From an uncultured Lachnospiraceae bacterium (GTDB lineage Bacteria > Bacillota > Clostridia > Lachnospirales > Lachnospiraceae): a stretch of 55,233 nt of DNA. The position numbers and the translations under genes are program-made. Shown here one piece after another: positions 15,488 to 23,594 of this stretch. Numbering within the stretch: the first letter of the stretch is position 1; each line of letters starts with the position of its first letter. The DNA lies in assembly GCA_946623875.1 (NCBI GenBank), contig CAMORO010000007.1, positions 1-55,233 of the forward strand. The letters are read 5' to 3'. The notes under the pieces were generated by a model that saw nothing but the letters and a program-made list of their open reading frames with translations, was not told the origin of the DNA and searched no databases.

Positions 15488-15649
15488 ATCCATGTCACCC
15501 TTGCCCAATGCCTTTATAATAAGCATTCCGAGCGGCACACCAAAAAATATGATCCAACTGTGTGCAAAAGTGCCCTCTATCCATCCCCAAATGAAAAATA
15601 TGATTACTGCTGCTATACAGATGATCGGATACAATTTCTTTTTGTCCAT
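15476..15649 (-). CDS. small membrane protein (57 aa)
   Basis: About 57 residues starting MDKKKLYPII. Two hydrophobic segments (about residues 6-25 and 30-47) and a charged tail GKGDMDEKK suggest a two-helix membrane protein. I chose the ATG at 15649 because AAAGGAG lies in front of it; an ATG seven codons upstream is less likely. The gene has LytTR-type site 5 and a good -35 box upstream, so it appears to belong to the same regulon as the LytTR gene. Function unknown. Confidence 0.7.
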   Translation of the reverse strand: MDKKKLYPIICIAAVIIFFIWGWIEGTFAHSWIIFFGVPLGMLIIKALGKGDMDEKK

Positions 15650-15685
15650 TTTTTCTCCTTTCTCGCTCATCTCTTTTGTAAAATG

Positions 15686-15715
15686 ACTTTATCACCCAGA
15701 GTAAGCACTTTTCAA
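15686..15715 (-). promoter_or_regulatory. promoter of the small membrane protein gene
   Basis: On the minus strand TTGAAA (15710-15715) is followed by an extended -10, TGA-TAAAGT (-10 at 15686-15691), spacing 18. The -35 box starts 10 bp after LytTR-type site 5. Confidence 0.6.
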
Positions 15716-15725
15716 TACTTTCTGT

Positions 15726-15755
15726 CTATTCGGTAGATTTTAGCGTTTATTCGGT
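15726..15755 (-). promoter_or_regulatory. LytTR-type site 5
   Basis: On the minus strand ACCGAATAA and ACCGAATAG are separated by exactly 12 bp (spacer ACGCTAAAATCT). The near repeat continues GACA as in sites 1 to 4. It faces the small membrane-protein gene. Confidence 0.75.
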
Positions 15756-15789
15756 TAATTTTGTTCTTTTTATGCAAATGCAAACGTGT

Positions 15790-15795
15790 TATAAT
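15790..15795 (+). promoter_or_regulatory. -10 box of the AIM24-family gene
   Basis: TGT-TATAAT gives an extended -10 box. No good -35 is seen at 17 bp. A start about seven bases on would place the nested inverted repeat at the very 5' end of the transcript. Confidence 0.45.
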
Positions 15796-15808
15796 TATAT
15801 TTAGTAAG

Positions 15809-15941
15809 TATTCAGAACAGGCTCAAAATACTTCGTATTTTTCGCTGTTTTGGATTCATCCAATACATATATTTGTAAAACATGTCCCTTACATGCGAGC
15901 ATGACGTGCCATGTTTTAAAATATATGTGCTGTTCTGAATA
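15809..15941. repeat. 133-bp nested inverted repeat in a 5' leader
   Basis: Outer arms TATTCAGAACAG (15809-15820) and CTGTTCTGAATA (15930-15941) are perfect complements. Inside, arms at 15865-15884 and 15910-15928 pair over about 19 bases with one bulge, closing a 25-base loop. A third hairpin, AAAATAC-TTC-GTATTTT, lies near 15825-15841. The element could be a structured RNA leader or a small mobile element. No flanking target duplication is evident. Confidence 0.6.
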
Positions 15942-15980
15942 GTTACATATTCAGAACGAATATCATTAAGGAGGTTTACC

Positions 15981-16655
15981 ATGCGTTACACTATCGAAGG
16001 CGGAAATCTGCCGGCACTTTTTATCACACTTGATGCGGGTGAAAAACTCGTAAGCGAAGCAGGCGGAAGGATATGGACAAGAGGTGATATCGTTACCGAT
16101 ACAACCTCAGGCGGCGGCATCGGTAAAGCATTCGGACGTATGCTTACAGGCGAAAGCATCATGCTCTCAACATACACCGCCCAGAGTGCAGGCGAAATTG
16201 CATTTGCCTCATCATTCCCGGGCAGTATTGTAGCACGTGAACTCGGAACAGGCGAAATCCTGATCGCACAGAAATCCGCTTTTCTCTGTGCAACTGCAGG
16301 TGTGGAAATGTCAACCGAGGTTAACCAGAAGGTATCATCCGGTTTACTTGGCGGAGAAGGCTTCATTATGCAGAAGTTCACCGGCCCCGGCGTTGTGTTC
16401 CTTGAGATAGACGGTTACTGCAAGGAATATGATCTTGCACCGGGCGAAAAAATTGTATGTGATACGGGACTCCTTGCGGCAATGGACAGCTCCGTTACGA
16501 TGACAGCGGAACAGGTTAAGGGTCTTAAGAACAAGCTGCTCGGAGGCGAAGGATTGTTTGACACGGTACTCACCGGTCCCGGCAAGGTATATCTGCAGAC
16601 AATGACTGTACCCAGGCTTGCACAGCTCATTATCCCTTATCTTCCCAAGAAATAA
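15981..16655 (+). CDS. AIM24-family protein (TIGR00266)
   Basis: About 224 residues. It has the family's repeated beta-strand pattern rich in Gly: LVSEAGGRIWTRGDI, GIGKAFGRMLTGES, AREL-type and SSGLLGGEGFIMQKFTGPG, followed by a second GGEGLFDTVLTGPG. The family is found in many bacteria and in mitochondria; its biochemical role is not settled. No signal peptide is visible, so it is probably cytoplasmic. AAGGAGG precedes the ATG. It stands alone between a structured leader and a shared terminator. Confidence 0.85.
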   Translation: MRYTIEGGNLPALFITLDAGEKLVSEAGGRIWTRGDIVTDTTSGGGIGKAFGRMLTGESIMLSTYTAQSAGEIAFASSFPGSIVARELGTGEILIAQKSAFLCATAGVEMSTEVNQKVSSGLLGGEGFIMQKFTGPGVVFLEIDGYCKEYDLAPGEKIVCDTGLLAAMDSSVTMTAEQVKGLKNKLLGGEGLFDTVLTGPGKVYLQTMTVPRLAQLIIPYLPKK

Positions 16656-16663
16656 TATCAATA

Positions 16664-16692
16664 AAAGAGCAGCCTACAACAGGCTGCTCTTT
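16664..16692. terminator. bidirectional terminator
   Basis: AAAGAGCAGCCT (16664-16675) pairs with AGGCTGCTCTTT (16681-16692). It separates the convergent AIM24-family and threonine synthase genes; the stop codon of the latter lies in the left arm. Confidence 0.85.
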
Positions 16693-18179
16693 ACTGTTTC
16701 TTTCATTTCATTAACTTCACATACCGTATCATGAAGTATCTTTGCATTCCTTATCTCTTCCACCGCAGGCGGAACCTTTACTCCAGACAGGCCGCTCAGC
16801 TCATCAACCAGTACAAAGTCATCCGTTCCTTCCATCTCCTTTAATGCCGAAGGCTCATTTGACTTTATCGCCTTCATGACATTCCTTGTGAACTTATACG
16901 GACTTGCGGTGGATACTATGACGCTCTTATTACCATCATCAGTATCTGCTTTATACTTATTGTCAGCACACGCCGCAACTGCAGTATGTGTATCTATAAC
17001 ATATCCCGTCTTTTCATATATAGACCTGATGGTCTCAAACACTTCCTCTTCGCTTGCATAAGCACCGTAGAAATCCTTAAGGCCTGCTGCCATCTTATCA
17101 TCGATCTCGTATTTACCGTCAGATGACAGGCTTCTCATGAGCGAAGCATTCTTCGTTGAATCGCATCCGCCGATCAGATAAATAAGCCTCTCCAGATTAC
17201 TTGAAATAAGGATATCCATCGACGGTGATGTCGTCAGTATGAATTCCCTGTTCTTATCATAGGTTCCTGTCCTGAAAAAGTCATACAGAACCTTGTTTTC
17301 ATTCGACGCACATATGAGCTTTCCTATGGGAAGTCCCATCTGCTTAGCGTAATATCCGGCCAGGATATTTCCGAAGTTACCTGTAGGTACTACAAAGTTA
17401 AGCGGCTCACCCGCCTTAACGGCAGCGTTCTTCACCATCCTGCCATACGCAAAAACATAGTAGGCGACCTGCGGTACCAGACGTCCGATATTGATGGAAT
17501 TGGCCGAGGAAAAACGGAAGCCCGCTTTATCCAGTTCGTCCTTTAATTCCTCATCATTGAATATAGCCTTGACGCCGCTCTGACAGTCATCGAAGTTACC
17601 TCTTACACCCACTACCTTCGTATTCCTGCCCTTTTCGGTCACCATCTGAAGCTCCTGTATCCTGCTCACACCGCCCTTGGGGTAGAATACTATTATCCTC
17701 GTGCCCGGCACATCGGCAAATCCCGCAAGCGCGGCCTTACCGGTATCTCCGGAAGTAGCGGTAAGGATGACCACTTCCCTGTCTACCTTATTCTTCTTCA
17801 TTGCTGTTGTCAGAAGATGCGGAAGGATAGATAATGCCATATCCTTGAAGGCTATGGTCTTTCCATGGAACAGTTCGAGGAAATACTGTTCTCCCTTCTT
17901 AACGAGAGGTGCTATCTCATCATTATCGAACTTCCCGTCATAAGCCTTGTTTATACAGTCAAGAAGCTCCTCCTTTGTATAATCCGTGAGGAACTCCTTC
18001 ATTACTTCATATGCCGTTTCCCTGTAACTTAATCCCGGAAGCTTTTCAAGTTCCACCGAAAGCTTCGGGAACCTGTCAGGCACAAACAGTCCTCCGTCAT
18101 CACACAGTCCCTTCACAACAGCCTGTGAAGCCGTGTACTCCGTTTTATCTCCGCGTGTACTTCTGTATATAATATCCAT
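16674..18179 (-). CDS. thrC: threonine synthase
   Basis: About 501 residues. A PLP enzyme converting O-phosphohomoserine to threonine. Visible features are the N-terminal YRSTRGD, the PLP-lysine region ELFHGKTIAFKDM near residue 110, the phosphate-binding TATSGDTGKAALAGF, and VPTGNFGNILAGYYAKQMG. The length fits the long bacterial form. I chose the ATG at 18179 (GGAGA upstream) over one ten codons earlier. It is the last gene of the long minus-strand run and follows a small membrane-protein gene. Confidence 0.93.
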   Translation of the reverse strand: MDIIYRSTRGDKTEYTASQAVVKGLCDDGGLFVPDRFPKLSVELEKLPGLSYRETAYEVMKEFLTDYTKEELLDCINKAYDGKFDNDEIAPLVKKGEQYFLELFHGKTIAFKDMALSILPHLLTTAMKKNKVDREVVILTATSGDTGKAALAGFADVPGTRIIVFYPKGGVSRIQELQMVTEKGRNTKVVGVRGNFDDCQSGVKAIFNDEELKDELDKAGFRFSSANSINIGRLVPQVAYYVFAYGRMVKNAAVKAGEPLNFVVPTGNFGNILAGYYAKQMGLPIGKLICASNENKVLYDFFRTGTYDKNREFILTTSPSMDILISSNLERLIYLIGGCDSTKNASLMRSLSSDGKYEIDDKMAAGLKDFYGAYASEEEVFETIRSIYEKTGYVIDTHTAVAACADNKYKADTDDGNKSVIVSTASPYKFTRNVMKAIKSNEPSALKEMEGTDDFVLVDELSGLSGVKVPPAVEEIRNAKILHDTVCEVNEMKETVKSSLL

Positions 18180-18233
18180 TTCATTCTCCGTTATATTCAA
18201 AAACTGCATATCCTGTCGCCTAAGTTCAAAAGA

Positions 18234-18401
18234 TCACTTGCCTTCTTCTGCGGCATCCGTAACAGGCGCTCCCTCTGAAGCTGCCTTTGCATTCTTCTTA
18301 TCCCTAAGCTTCTTTCCGGTAAAAACACCGCATACGGCAATTGCAGCCATTATAATCACAAGTAAAAGATATGAAAGAAACTCATTTATAAAAGCGATCA
18401 T
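18234..18401 (-). CDS. small membrane protein upstream of thrC (55 aa)
   Basis: A 55-codon gene with a good ribosome site (GGAAGGTGG). It begins MIAFINEFLSYLLLVI, has one membrane helix at about residues 8-27, then a basic stretch GKKLRDKKNAK and an Ala/Glu-rich tail. Small proteins of this type are common upstream of metabolic genes in Lachnospiraceae and are usually called hypothetical. It lies between rnhA and thrC on the same strand. Function unknown. Confidence 0.75.
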   Translation of the reverse strand: MIAFINEFLSYLLLVIIMAAIAVCGVFTGKKLRDKKNAKAASEGAPVTDAAEEGK

Positions 18402-18459
18402 TTTATCCACCTTCCTTTATACATAAAACTAACGATTACTATACCATTTATGCATCCTT

Positions 18460-18939
18460 TTAGTCAACAATATCATCCAAAAGCTCATCACCGTCAGCAG
18501 CCGTTGTTGCCAGCTCATCGCACCGTTCGTTCTCGGGATGTCCCGCATGCCCCTTCACCCATGTAAAGGTAACATCATGCATCTCCTTGGCCTTAAGGAG
18601 GCGCTGCCACAGATCGATATTGAGAACCGGCTTCTTCTGTGATGTCCTCCAGTTGTTCTTTATCCAGCTGTCAACCCAATGGCTGTTAAAAGCATCTGTA
18701 ACATACTTGGAATCAGACACCACTTCAACCGTACAGGGTCTGTTGAGAGCTTCAAGACCTACTATGACAGCCATCAGCTCCATGCGGTTATTCGTCGTCT
18801 TCTTATATCCCGCGCTGTATTCCCTTACATGCAGTTTCCCATGCGGATCCACATAATGTATCACCGTTCCGTATCCTCCCGGTCCTTCGGGATTACTCCG
18901 CGCCGAACCGTCGGTGTATATTGTAACTTTCAATGCCAT
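18460..18939 (-). CDS. rnhA: ribonuclease HI
   Basis: About 159 residues. It cleaves the RNA strand of RNA-DNA hybrids. The four acidic catalytic residues are present: Asp in [15 protein letters not shown], Glu in [10 protein letters not shown], Asp in [10 protein letters not shown] and Asp in [10 protein letters not shown], with the His-rich GHAGHPENE loop. The length is that of the E. coli type enzyme. Its start overlaps the end of the MutS-like gene by ten bases, implying coupled translation. Confidence 0.95.
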   Translation of the reverse strand: MALKVTIYTDGSARSNPEGPGGYGTVIHYVDPHGKLHVREYSAGYKKTTNNRMELMAVIVGLEALNRPCTVEVVSDSKYVTDAFNSHWVDSWIKNNWRTSQKKPVLNIDLWQRLLKAKEMHDVTFTWVKGHAGHPENERCDELATTAADGDELLDDIVD

Positions 18940-20615
18940 TCTCCACTATTCATATATTCTTCAACCATCCTCTCAGCCTCCGATATCATTGTCCTGTCGT
19001 AATCCATAACCGAAAGAAGCTTAATTGCATTCCGTGTCTTCGCACTTCCGCTCATAAGCTGATAATTGAACTTAACATCATTGCCCGACACCTCTTCCTC
19101 GAAATGATAGTTCCTGTAACAATCCTCAAGAAGTCTTGTAAGCTCTATATCATGAGTCGCCGCAAACGGAAGGCTTAAGGGCTTTATAAGGCTCTTCAGT
19201 ATCTGCGTTGATGCCGCTATCCTCTCAACCGTATTGGTACCTCGCAGAACCTCGTCTATACAGCACAGAACAGGAGTATCATCAGGGGCATCCATTATAC
19301 GTTTTATCGATTTGATCTCGACAACAAAGTAACTCTCCCCGTTTCTTATACTGTCATTGAGAGCCATTGAAGTATATATCTTAAACTTTGACGCCCTGTA
19401 TTCCTTACATGGTGCATATCCTACCGTCTGAGCCAACAGAGCGGATATTGCAACCGTCTTGAGAAATGTGGACTTACCTGATGCGTTCGAGCCGGTAAGA
19501 AGTATCGGAGATGATACATCTATGCTGTTGGGCACAGGTTCACTTACCAGAGGATGAATACATTCGTCAAGTGACAGAACTGCTTTATCCGTTCCTGTAA
19601 ATTCCGGAGTGCACGCTCTCACCAGACTCCTTCTGTATGATGCACAAGCTATCGAAGCATCTATTCCGCCAAGTACTCTTCTTATGCCGTCAATATCCGA
19701 TATGTGCTTCTTAAGAAGGTCCACCAGCCTGTTTATGATGATCAGGTCAACGTGGAAGATCATCTTAATATACTCCAAAAGGAGCATTACAGGATTGTCC
19801 ATCGATACGGTCGATGATGATATCCAGACAGATTTCGACAATATCCCCTTAAGCGGTTCTTTATACTCAGCAAGCTGTTCAAGATCTTCTTTGAGCACAG
19901 AAGGACCGAACCCTGCCAGACTCTCACATGCCCTCACCATTCTCGCTGTATAATTGAAAGTCACTATGAGCGGTTCTATCTCCTTCTTGGTCTTAAGATA
20001 TGAACCGATCGATATAAACATAAACAGCAGGAAGAGAATGACTCCGATACCGGGTACAACAAAGATCATTCCTATAGAGATCAGTACAAGAGCGATCATA
20101 AGATAATGACGTCCGTTGCTCTCACTCTTCAATACGCTTACGTAATCATACACTCTGGTTATAGAGGTCTTTCTGTTAATGCCGATATCGTTAAGTATCT
20201 CCTGTACCCTGATGCGCTCTTCTTCGTTCCCATCAAAGTACCCACTCATCCTGCAGAAATGACTGTAATCGTCATCCTCTTTAAGCACCGGGCTGTGTAG
20301 CCTGTGGTAGAGCTCTTCCTCTCCGACAGAAGACATACATCTGTCCATCCGTCCGAAGATATCGTCCATCGCAAGGTCATTCCATGTTATATCATCAATA
20401 TAGAAACGCCCGGGATCAGCTTCGGCCATACTCCTGTGATACATGCCTATACGCGAAATATCATCACCGCTCAACTCCTTATCACTGATCTTTCCGTAAT
20501 CTTCCTTAAGCTGGACCCTGAAGGCTTCCTTAAGCCGCCTGTCACGTATGCTGCCCTCAGCAAATATCAGAACTATGACAGCAATTATTATGAAAAGGAT
20601 CACATTTGCCCCCAT
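18930..20615 (-). CDS. membrane-anchored MutS-like ATPase
   Basis: About 561 residues. The N terminus has a membrane helix ([14 protein letters not shown]), and two more hydrophobic segments lie near residues 170-205. The C-terminal 200 residues are the MutS ATPase: Walker [14 protein letters not shown] near residue 375, Walker [14 protein letters not shown], and the His of AATHDIELT. The mismatch-binding N-terminal domain of true MutS is missing. This matches a group of membrane MutS relatives whose role is unknown. The ATG at 20615 shares a base with the stop of the deaminase gene (TGATG). It overlaps rnhA at its end. Confidence 0.8.
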   Translation of the reverse strand: MGANVILFIIIAVIVLIFAEGSIRDRRLKEAFRVQLKEDYGKISDKELSGDDISRIGMYHRSMAEADPGRFYIDDITWNDLAMDDIFGRMDRCMSSVGEEELYHRLHSPVLKEDDDYSHFCRMSGYFDGNEEERIRVQEILNDIGINRKTSITRVYDYVSVLKSESNGRHYLMIALVLISIGMIFVVPGIGVILFLLFMFISIGSYLKTKKEIEPLIVTFNYTARMVRACESLAGFGPSVLKEDLEQLAEYKEPLKGILSKSVWISSSTVSMDNPVMLLLEYIKMIFHVDLIIINRLVDLLKKHISDIDGIRRVLGGIDASIACASYRRSLVRACTPEFTGTDKAVLSLDECIHPLVSEPVPNSIDVSSPILLTGSNASGKSTFLKTVAISALLAQTVGYAPCKEYRASKFKIYTSMALNDSIRNGESYFVVEIKSIKRIMDAPDDTPVLCCIDEVLRGTNTVERIAASTQILKSLIKPLSLPFAATHDIELTRLLEDCYRNYHFEEEVSGNDVKFNYQLMSGSAKTRNAIKLLSVMDYDRTMISEAERMVEEYMNSGEWH

Positions 20616-21901
20616 CAAAACAACCTCTTTTGAATGGAAGCTGCACATTCGTATATTTCAGCGGGAGTCATTCCTATATCGAATTTACCGTCTTCATACA
20701 GTATCCTGCCATGGATCATTGTCATCTTAACATTCTGCTTGCTTCCGCTGTATACTATATTACTGGGAATATCATTTATGGGCTGCATATTAGGCTGTTT
20801 AAGGTCGATAAGTATAATATCCGCCTCCTTATCCTGCGCGAGGACATCGCAGTCATTAAGACCCATTGCCTTTGCACCGTTCACTGTAGCCATCCTAAGA
20901 ACATCCATACCGCTGACCACTGATGCATCCTTTTCACGAAGCTTGGCAAGTCCCGTTACAAGGAACATCTCCCTGAACATGTCAAGACAGTTGTTTGAGG
21001 AAGGTCCGTCGGTTCCGATAGCAACATTGATCCCGGCATCCAGGAACTGCTTTATCGGAGCGATACCGCTTGCAAGCTTTGTATTGGAACCCGGGTTTGT
21101 TACTGCGGACATTCCTCTCTTTTTAAAGATCTCAATATCCTCATCAGTCATATGGCAGCAGTGATATCCGCCTCCGCCGTAATCAAACATCCCAAGCGAA
21201 TCAAGGAAAACGGTAGGTGTCATTCCGTAGCGTTCCTTACACTCCTCAACCTCACGCACGGTTTCCGAATTGTGAGTGTACATGGGAGCCTCATATTTAT
21301 GTGCAAGTTCCGAAAGCTTCTCAAGGAGCTCCCTGTCGCATGTATATTCAGCATGGAAGCCCATCATGTAACTGCTGAGAGGATGCTTTCCGTTCAGTTC
21401 ATTGTACCTTTCTTCAAAAACCTCGAGAGACGGTCCGAACTTGTTGATCCCACTCACCTGTACCACTCTCATTCCGGTTTCCTCACATGCCTTTGCAATA
21501 GCTTCGGGAGCAAGATACATATCCATGATCGATGTGATACCGGATGTCAGATACTCAAGGACCGCAAGCTTGGTAAGCATGGCACAGTCCTCATCCGTCA
21601 TCCTTGCTTCAAGCGGGAATATCTTAGTCTCCAGCCACTCCTGAAGCGGAAGCCCGTCTGCATAGGAACGCATGAGAGTCATGCCCGAATGTGTATGTGC
21701 GTCCTTGAAGCCGGGCATAAGAAGATTACCTTCACAGTCTATGCTTCTTTCAAAAAGCACACCACAAGAGGCGATCTCCTCATCGCTCCTGCTCTCTCCG
21801 ATATAGGAAATCCTGCTTCCTTCAACCCACAGTTCTCCTTCAAATAAATCCTGTCCTTCCACCATGGAAAGAATTTTCGCGTTGTACAGTCTGATATTCA
21901 T
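20615..21901 (-). CDS. amidohydrolase, MTA/SAH deaminase-like
   Basis: About 428 residues. The fold is a metal-dependent amidohydrolase. Metal-ligand motifs are DAHTHSGMTL near residue 67, MGFHAEYT, the YTHNSET segment and IGTDGPSSNN. LPLQEWLETKIFPLEARM is typical of the 5-methylthioadenosine / S-adenosylhomocysteine deaminase group, which turns adenosine-type nucleosides into inosine-type ones. The neighbours (cytidine deaminase, purine nucleoside phosphorylase) support nucleoside salvage. The exact substrate cannot be read from sequence. Confidence 0.85.
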   Translation of the reverse strand: MNIRLYNAKILSMVEGQDLFEGELWVEGSRISYIGESRSDEEIASCGVLFERSIDCEGNLLMPGFKDAHTHSGMTLMRSYADGLPLQEWLETKIFPLEARMTDEDCAMLTKLAVLEYLTSGITSIMDMYLAPEAIAKACEETGMRVVQVSGINKFGPSLEVFEERYNELNGKHPLSSYMMGFHAEYTCDRELLEKLSELAHKYEAPMYTHNSETVREVEECKERYGMTPTVFLDSLGMFDYGGGGYHCCHMTDEDIEIFKKRGMSAVTNPGSNTKLASGIAPIKQFLDAGINVAIGTDGPSSNNCLDMFREMFLVTGLAKLREKDASVVSGMDVLRMATVNGAKAMGLNDCDVLAQDKEADIILIDLKQPNMQPINDIPSNIVYSGSKQNVKMTMIHGRILYEDGKFDIGMTPAEIYECAASIQKRLF

Positions 21902-21980
21902 TTTTTTCTCCTTTGTTAATCCATTTATTACTGCTCCTGACAGGCGTAAAAACCCCCGCGGATGTTTTGTTCATATACAT

Positions 21981-21992
21981 ATATCCGGCCGG
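21981..21992. other. ATCCGGCCGGAT palindrome
   Basis: A perfect 12-bp palindrome in the 107-base gap between the cytidine deaminase and amidohydrolase genes. It might be a weak hairpin or an operator. No T-run follows it. Confidence 0.25.
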
Positions 21993-22008
21993 ATCTGATA
22001 CATAAGGT

Positions 22009-22425
22009 CTATACGAGCGAATCCGGCCCGAAGCTCTCGGGCAGCAGCTCCTCCAGTGTATATTCCCTATAGTCATCCTCGCTTCTTGCAACTATCACTG
22101 TAAATTCCTTCGGATTACAGAACTCTCGCAGCACCTGCCTGCATGCACCGCAGGGATATGCGTAATCATTCAGCTCCTCTCTATCCCTTAAGCCTCCTGC
22201 GATGGCAATAGCCTTAAAGACGTGCCTGCCCTCTGATACAGCCTTGAAAATGGCAGTTCTTTCGGCGCAGTTGCACAGCCCATAGGATGCATTTTCCACA
22301 TTGCATCCGCATATTACATTTTCGCAGTCATCATAAAGTGCAGCACCAACCAGATACCCGGAATATGGCGCATATGCCGTCTTCCTTGCCTTAAGCGCTT
22401 CACGTATCAGTTCCTGTTTGTTCAT
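22009..22425 (-). CDS. cdd: cytidine deaminase
   Basis: About 138 residues. It deaminates cytidine and deoxycytidine to the uridine forms. The zinc site is complete: CNVENASYGLCNCAERTAI supplies Cys and the catalytic Glu of CAE, and YPCGACRQVL gives the two further Cys. The length fits the small tetrameric form. The ATG overlaps the stop of the BMP-type lipoprotein gene (ATGA), tying salvage to uptake or sensing of nucleosides. Confidence 0.95.
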   Translation of the reverse strand: MNKQELIREALKARKTAYAPYSGYLVGAALYDDCENVICGCNVENASYGLCNCAERTAIFKAVSEGRHVFKAIAIAGGLRDREELNDYAYPCGACRQVLREFCNPKEFTVIVARSEDDYREYTLEELLPESFGPDSLV

Positions 22426-23498
22426 TGATTCAGCTCCAGATAAAATACTTCTGTATTTACAAGTTCCAGATCGGATGTATTACCGTAATCGGTGGCACTG
22501 TAAGGAACTATCCTTCCGCTCCTCAGCTGTTCATATATTGCATCGTACTGCTCCTGAGTGAAGTTCTCAAACCTTGAATTCTCCATCTCAAGCGCTATCC
22601 CGTTATTGGATGCATCCATCTTATACACGCTTCCACCCTTGAATGAGTTGTTGTAGTAATCGTTCAGACCTTCATATACCGCATTGCCAAGCTGCTTTTT
22701 TGCCGATGTGATCACCGTTTCAGAAACGGCGCTCTGATCTATATCAACACCTATAACCTTGCCGCCATTGGCTTCCGCAGCCGCAAAAACAGATCTTCCC
22801 ATAGCTCCGCCGCAAGCGAAGATCACCTGCGTTCCGCCTTTATACCATGCCGAAACCATATTTCCGACGTCCTCGCTCTCGATAAAGGTATTGGCGTAAC
22901 AGTACCTGATCTTGATCTGCTTACCTGTTTCTATGGCAGCATAATCCGCTCCCTGTACAAAACCGTAACCGAATTTGATTATCTGTGTATTAGATGCTCC
23001 GCCCACAAAGCCAAGCTCCGTATTTCCGTCCCTTACGGCACTGTATCCGGCAAGAAAGCCTGCCTGTTCCTCCGAGAACTGTACAGCCATGGTATTATCC
23101 TTAAGTTCAAAATCTCTGCCTTCGGGATCATGCGGTTCGCCATCGATCAGAATGAACTTTGTCCTCGGATGTTTTTTCTGAGCATTGTATATGGCTTCTT
23201 CAAACAATTCGCCGGGACAGATTATTATATCCGCTCCGTCCCTGACTGCCTCGTTTATTTTCTTTGTATACTCGGATGTTGATGCACTCTCGGGCTCATA
23301 TAACTTACATTTCTTATCATGACTCTGCGTATAACGCTCCACGCCCTCGTAGCTGCCCTGATTAAAGGCTCCGTCCTGAACCGTACCCATATCTGTTATA
23401 AAGCCTATATCCACATCGCCGCATCCGGCAAGTCCCGATACACTGACACTTAAAGCTGCCGCAACGATCAGCCGCTTTAAAATATTTCTCTTTAACAT
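22422..23498 (-). CDS. BMP-family substrate-binding lipoprotein
   Basis: About 358 residues. The lipoprotein signal ends in lipobox LAGC (Cys near residue 26). The mature protein is of the BMP/PnrA type: DIGFITDMGTVQDGAFNQGSYEGV at the start, GADIIICPGELFEEAI, AGFLAGYSAVRDGNTELGFVGG and GVDIDQSAVSETVITSAKK. BMP proteins usually bind nucleosides for an ABC transporter, but no permease or ATPase gene is in the window. It lies between purine nucleoside phosphorylase and cytidine deaminase, and I infer a nucleoside ligand. Confidence 0.87.
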   Translation of the reverse strand: MLKRNILKRLIVAAALSVSVSGLAGCGDVDIGFITDMGTVQDGAFNQGSYEGVERYTQSHDKKCKLYEPESASTSEYTKKINEAVRDGADIIICPGELFEEAIYNAQKKHPRTKFILIDGEPHDPEGRDFELKDNTMAVQFSEEQAGFLAGYSAVRDGNTELGFVGGASNTQIIKFGYGFVQGADYAAIETGKQIKIRYCYANTFIESEDVGNMVSAWYKGGTQVIFACGGAMGRSVFAAAEANGGKVIGVDIDQSAVSETVITSAKKQLGNAVYEGLNDYYNNSFKGGSVYKMDASNNGIALEMENSRFENFTQEQYDAIYEQLRSGRIVPYSATDYGNTSDLELVNTEVFYLELNQ

Positions 23499-23522
23499 TG
23501 TCCGTATTTACCTTCCTGATAC

Positions 23523-23556
23523 GCCGGCGGGCAACGAAACCCTGCTCCGGCTTTTT
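23523..23556 (+). terminator. terminator-like hairpin on the plus strand
   Basis: GCCGG (23523-23527) pairs with CCGGC (23547-23551), with inner GGG/CCC pairing, followed by TTTTT. It reads as a terminator only on the plus strand, where there is no gene upstream. It lies between two minus-strand genes, so it may act on antisense transcription or as a processing stem. Confidence 0.35.
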
Positions 23557-23594
23557 ATAGTGTACGAATTAATCTCGTTTACTATGTCTTACGG

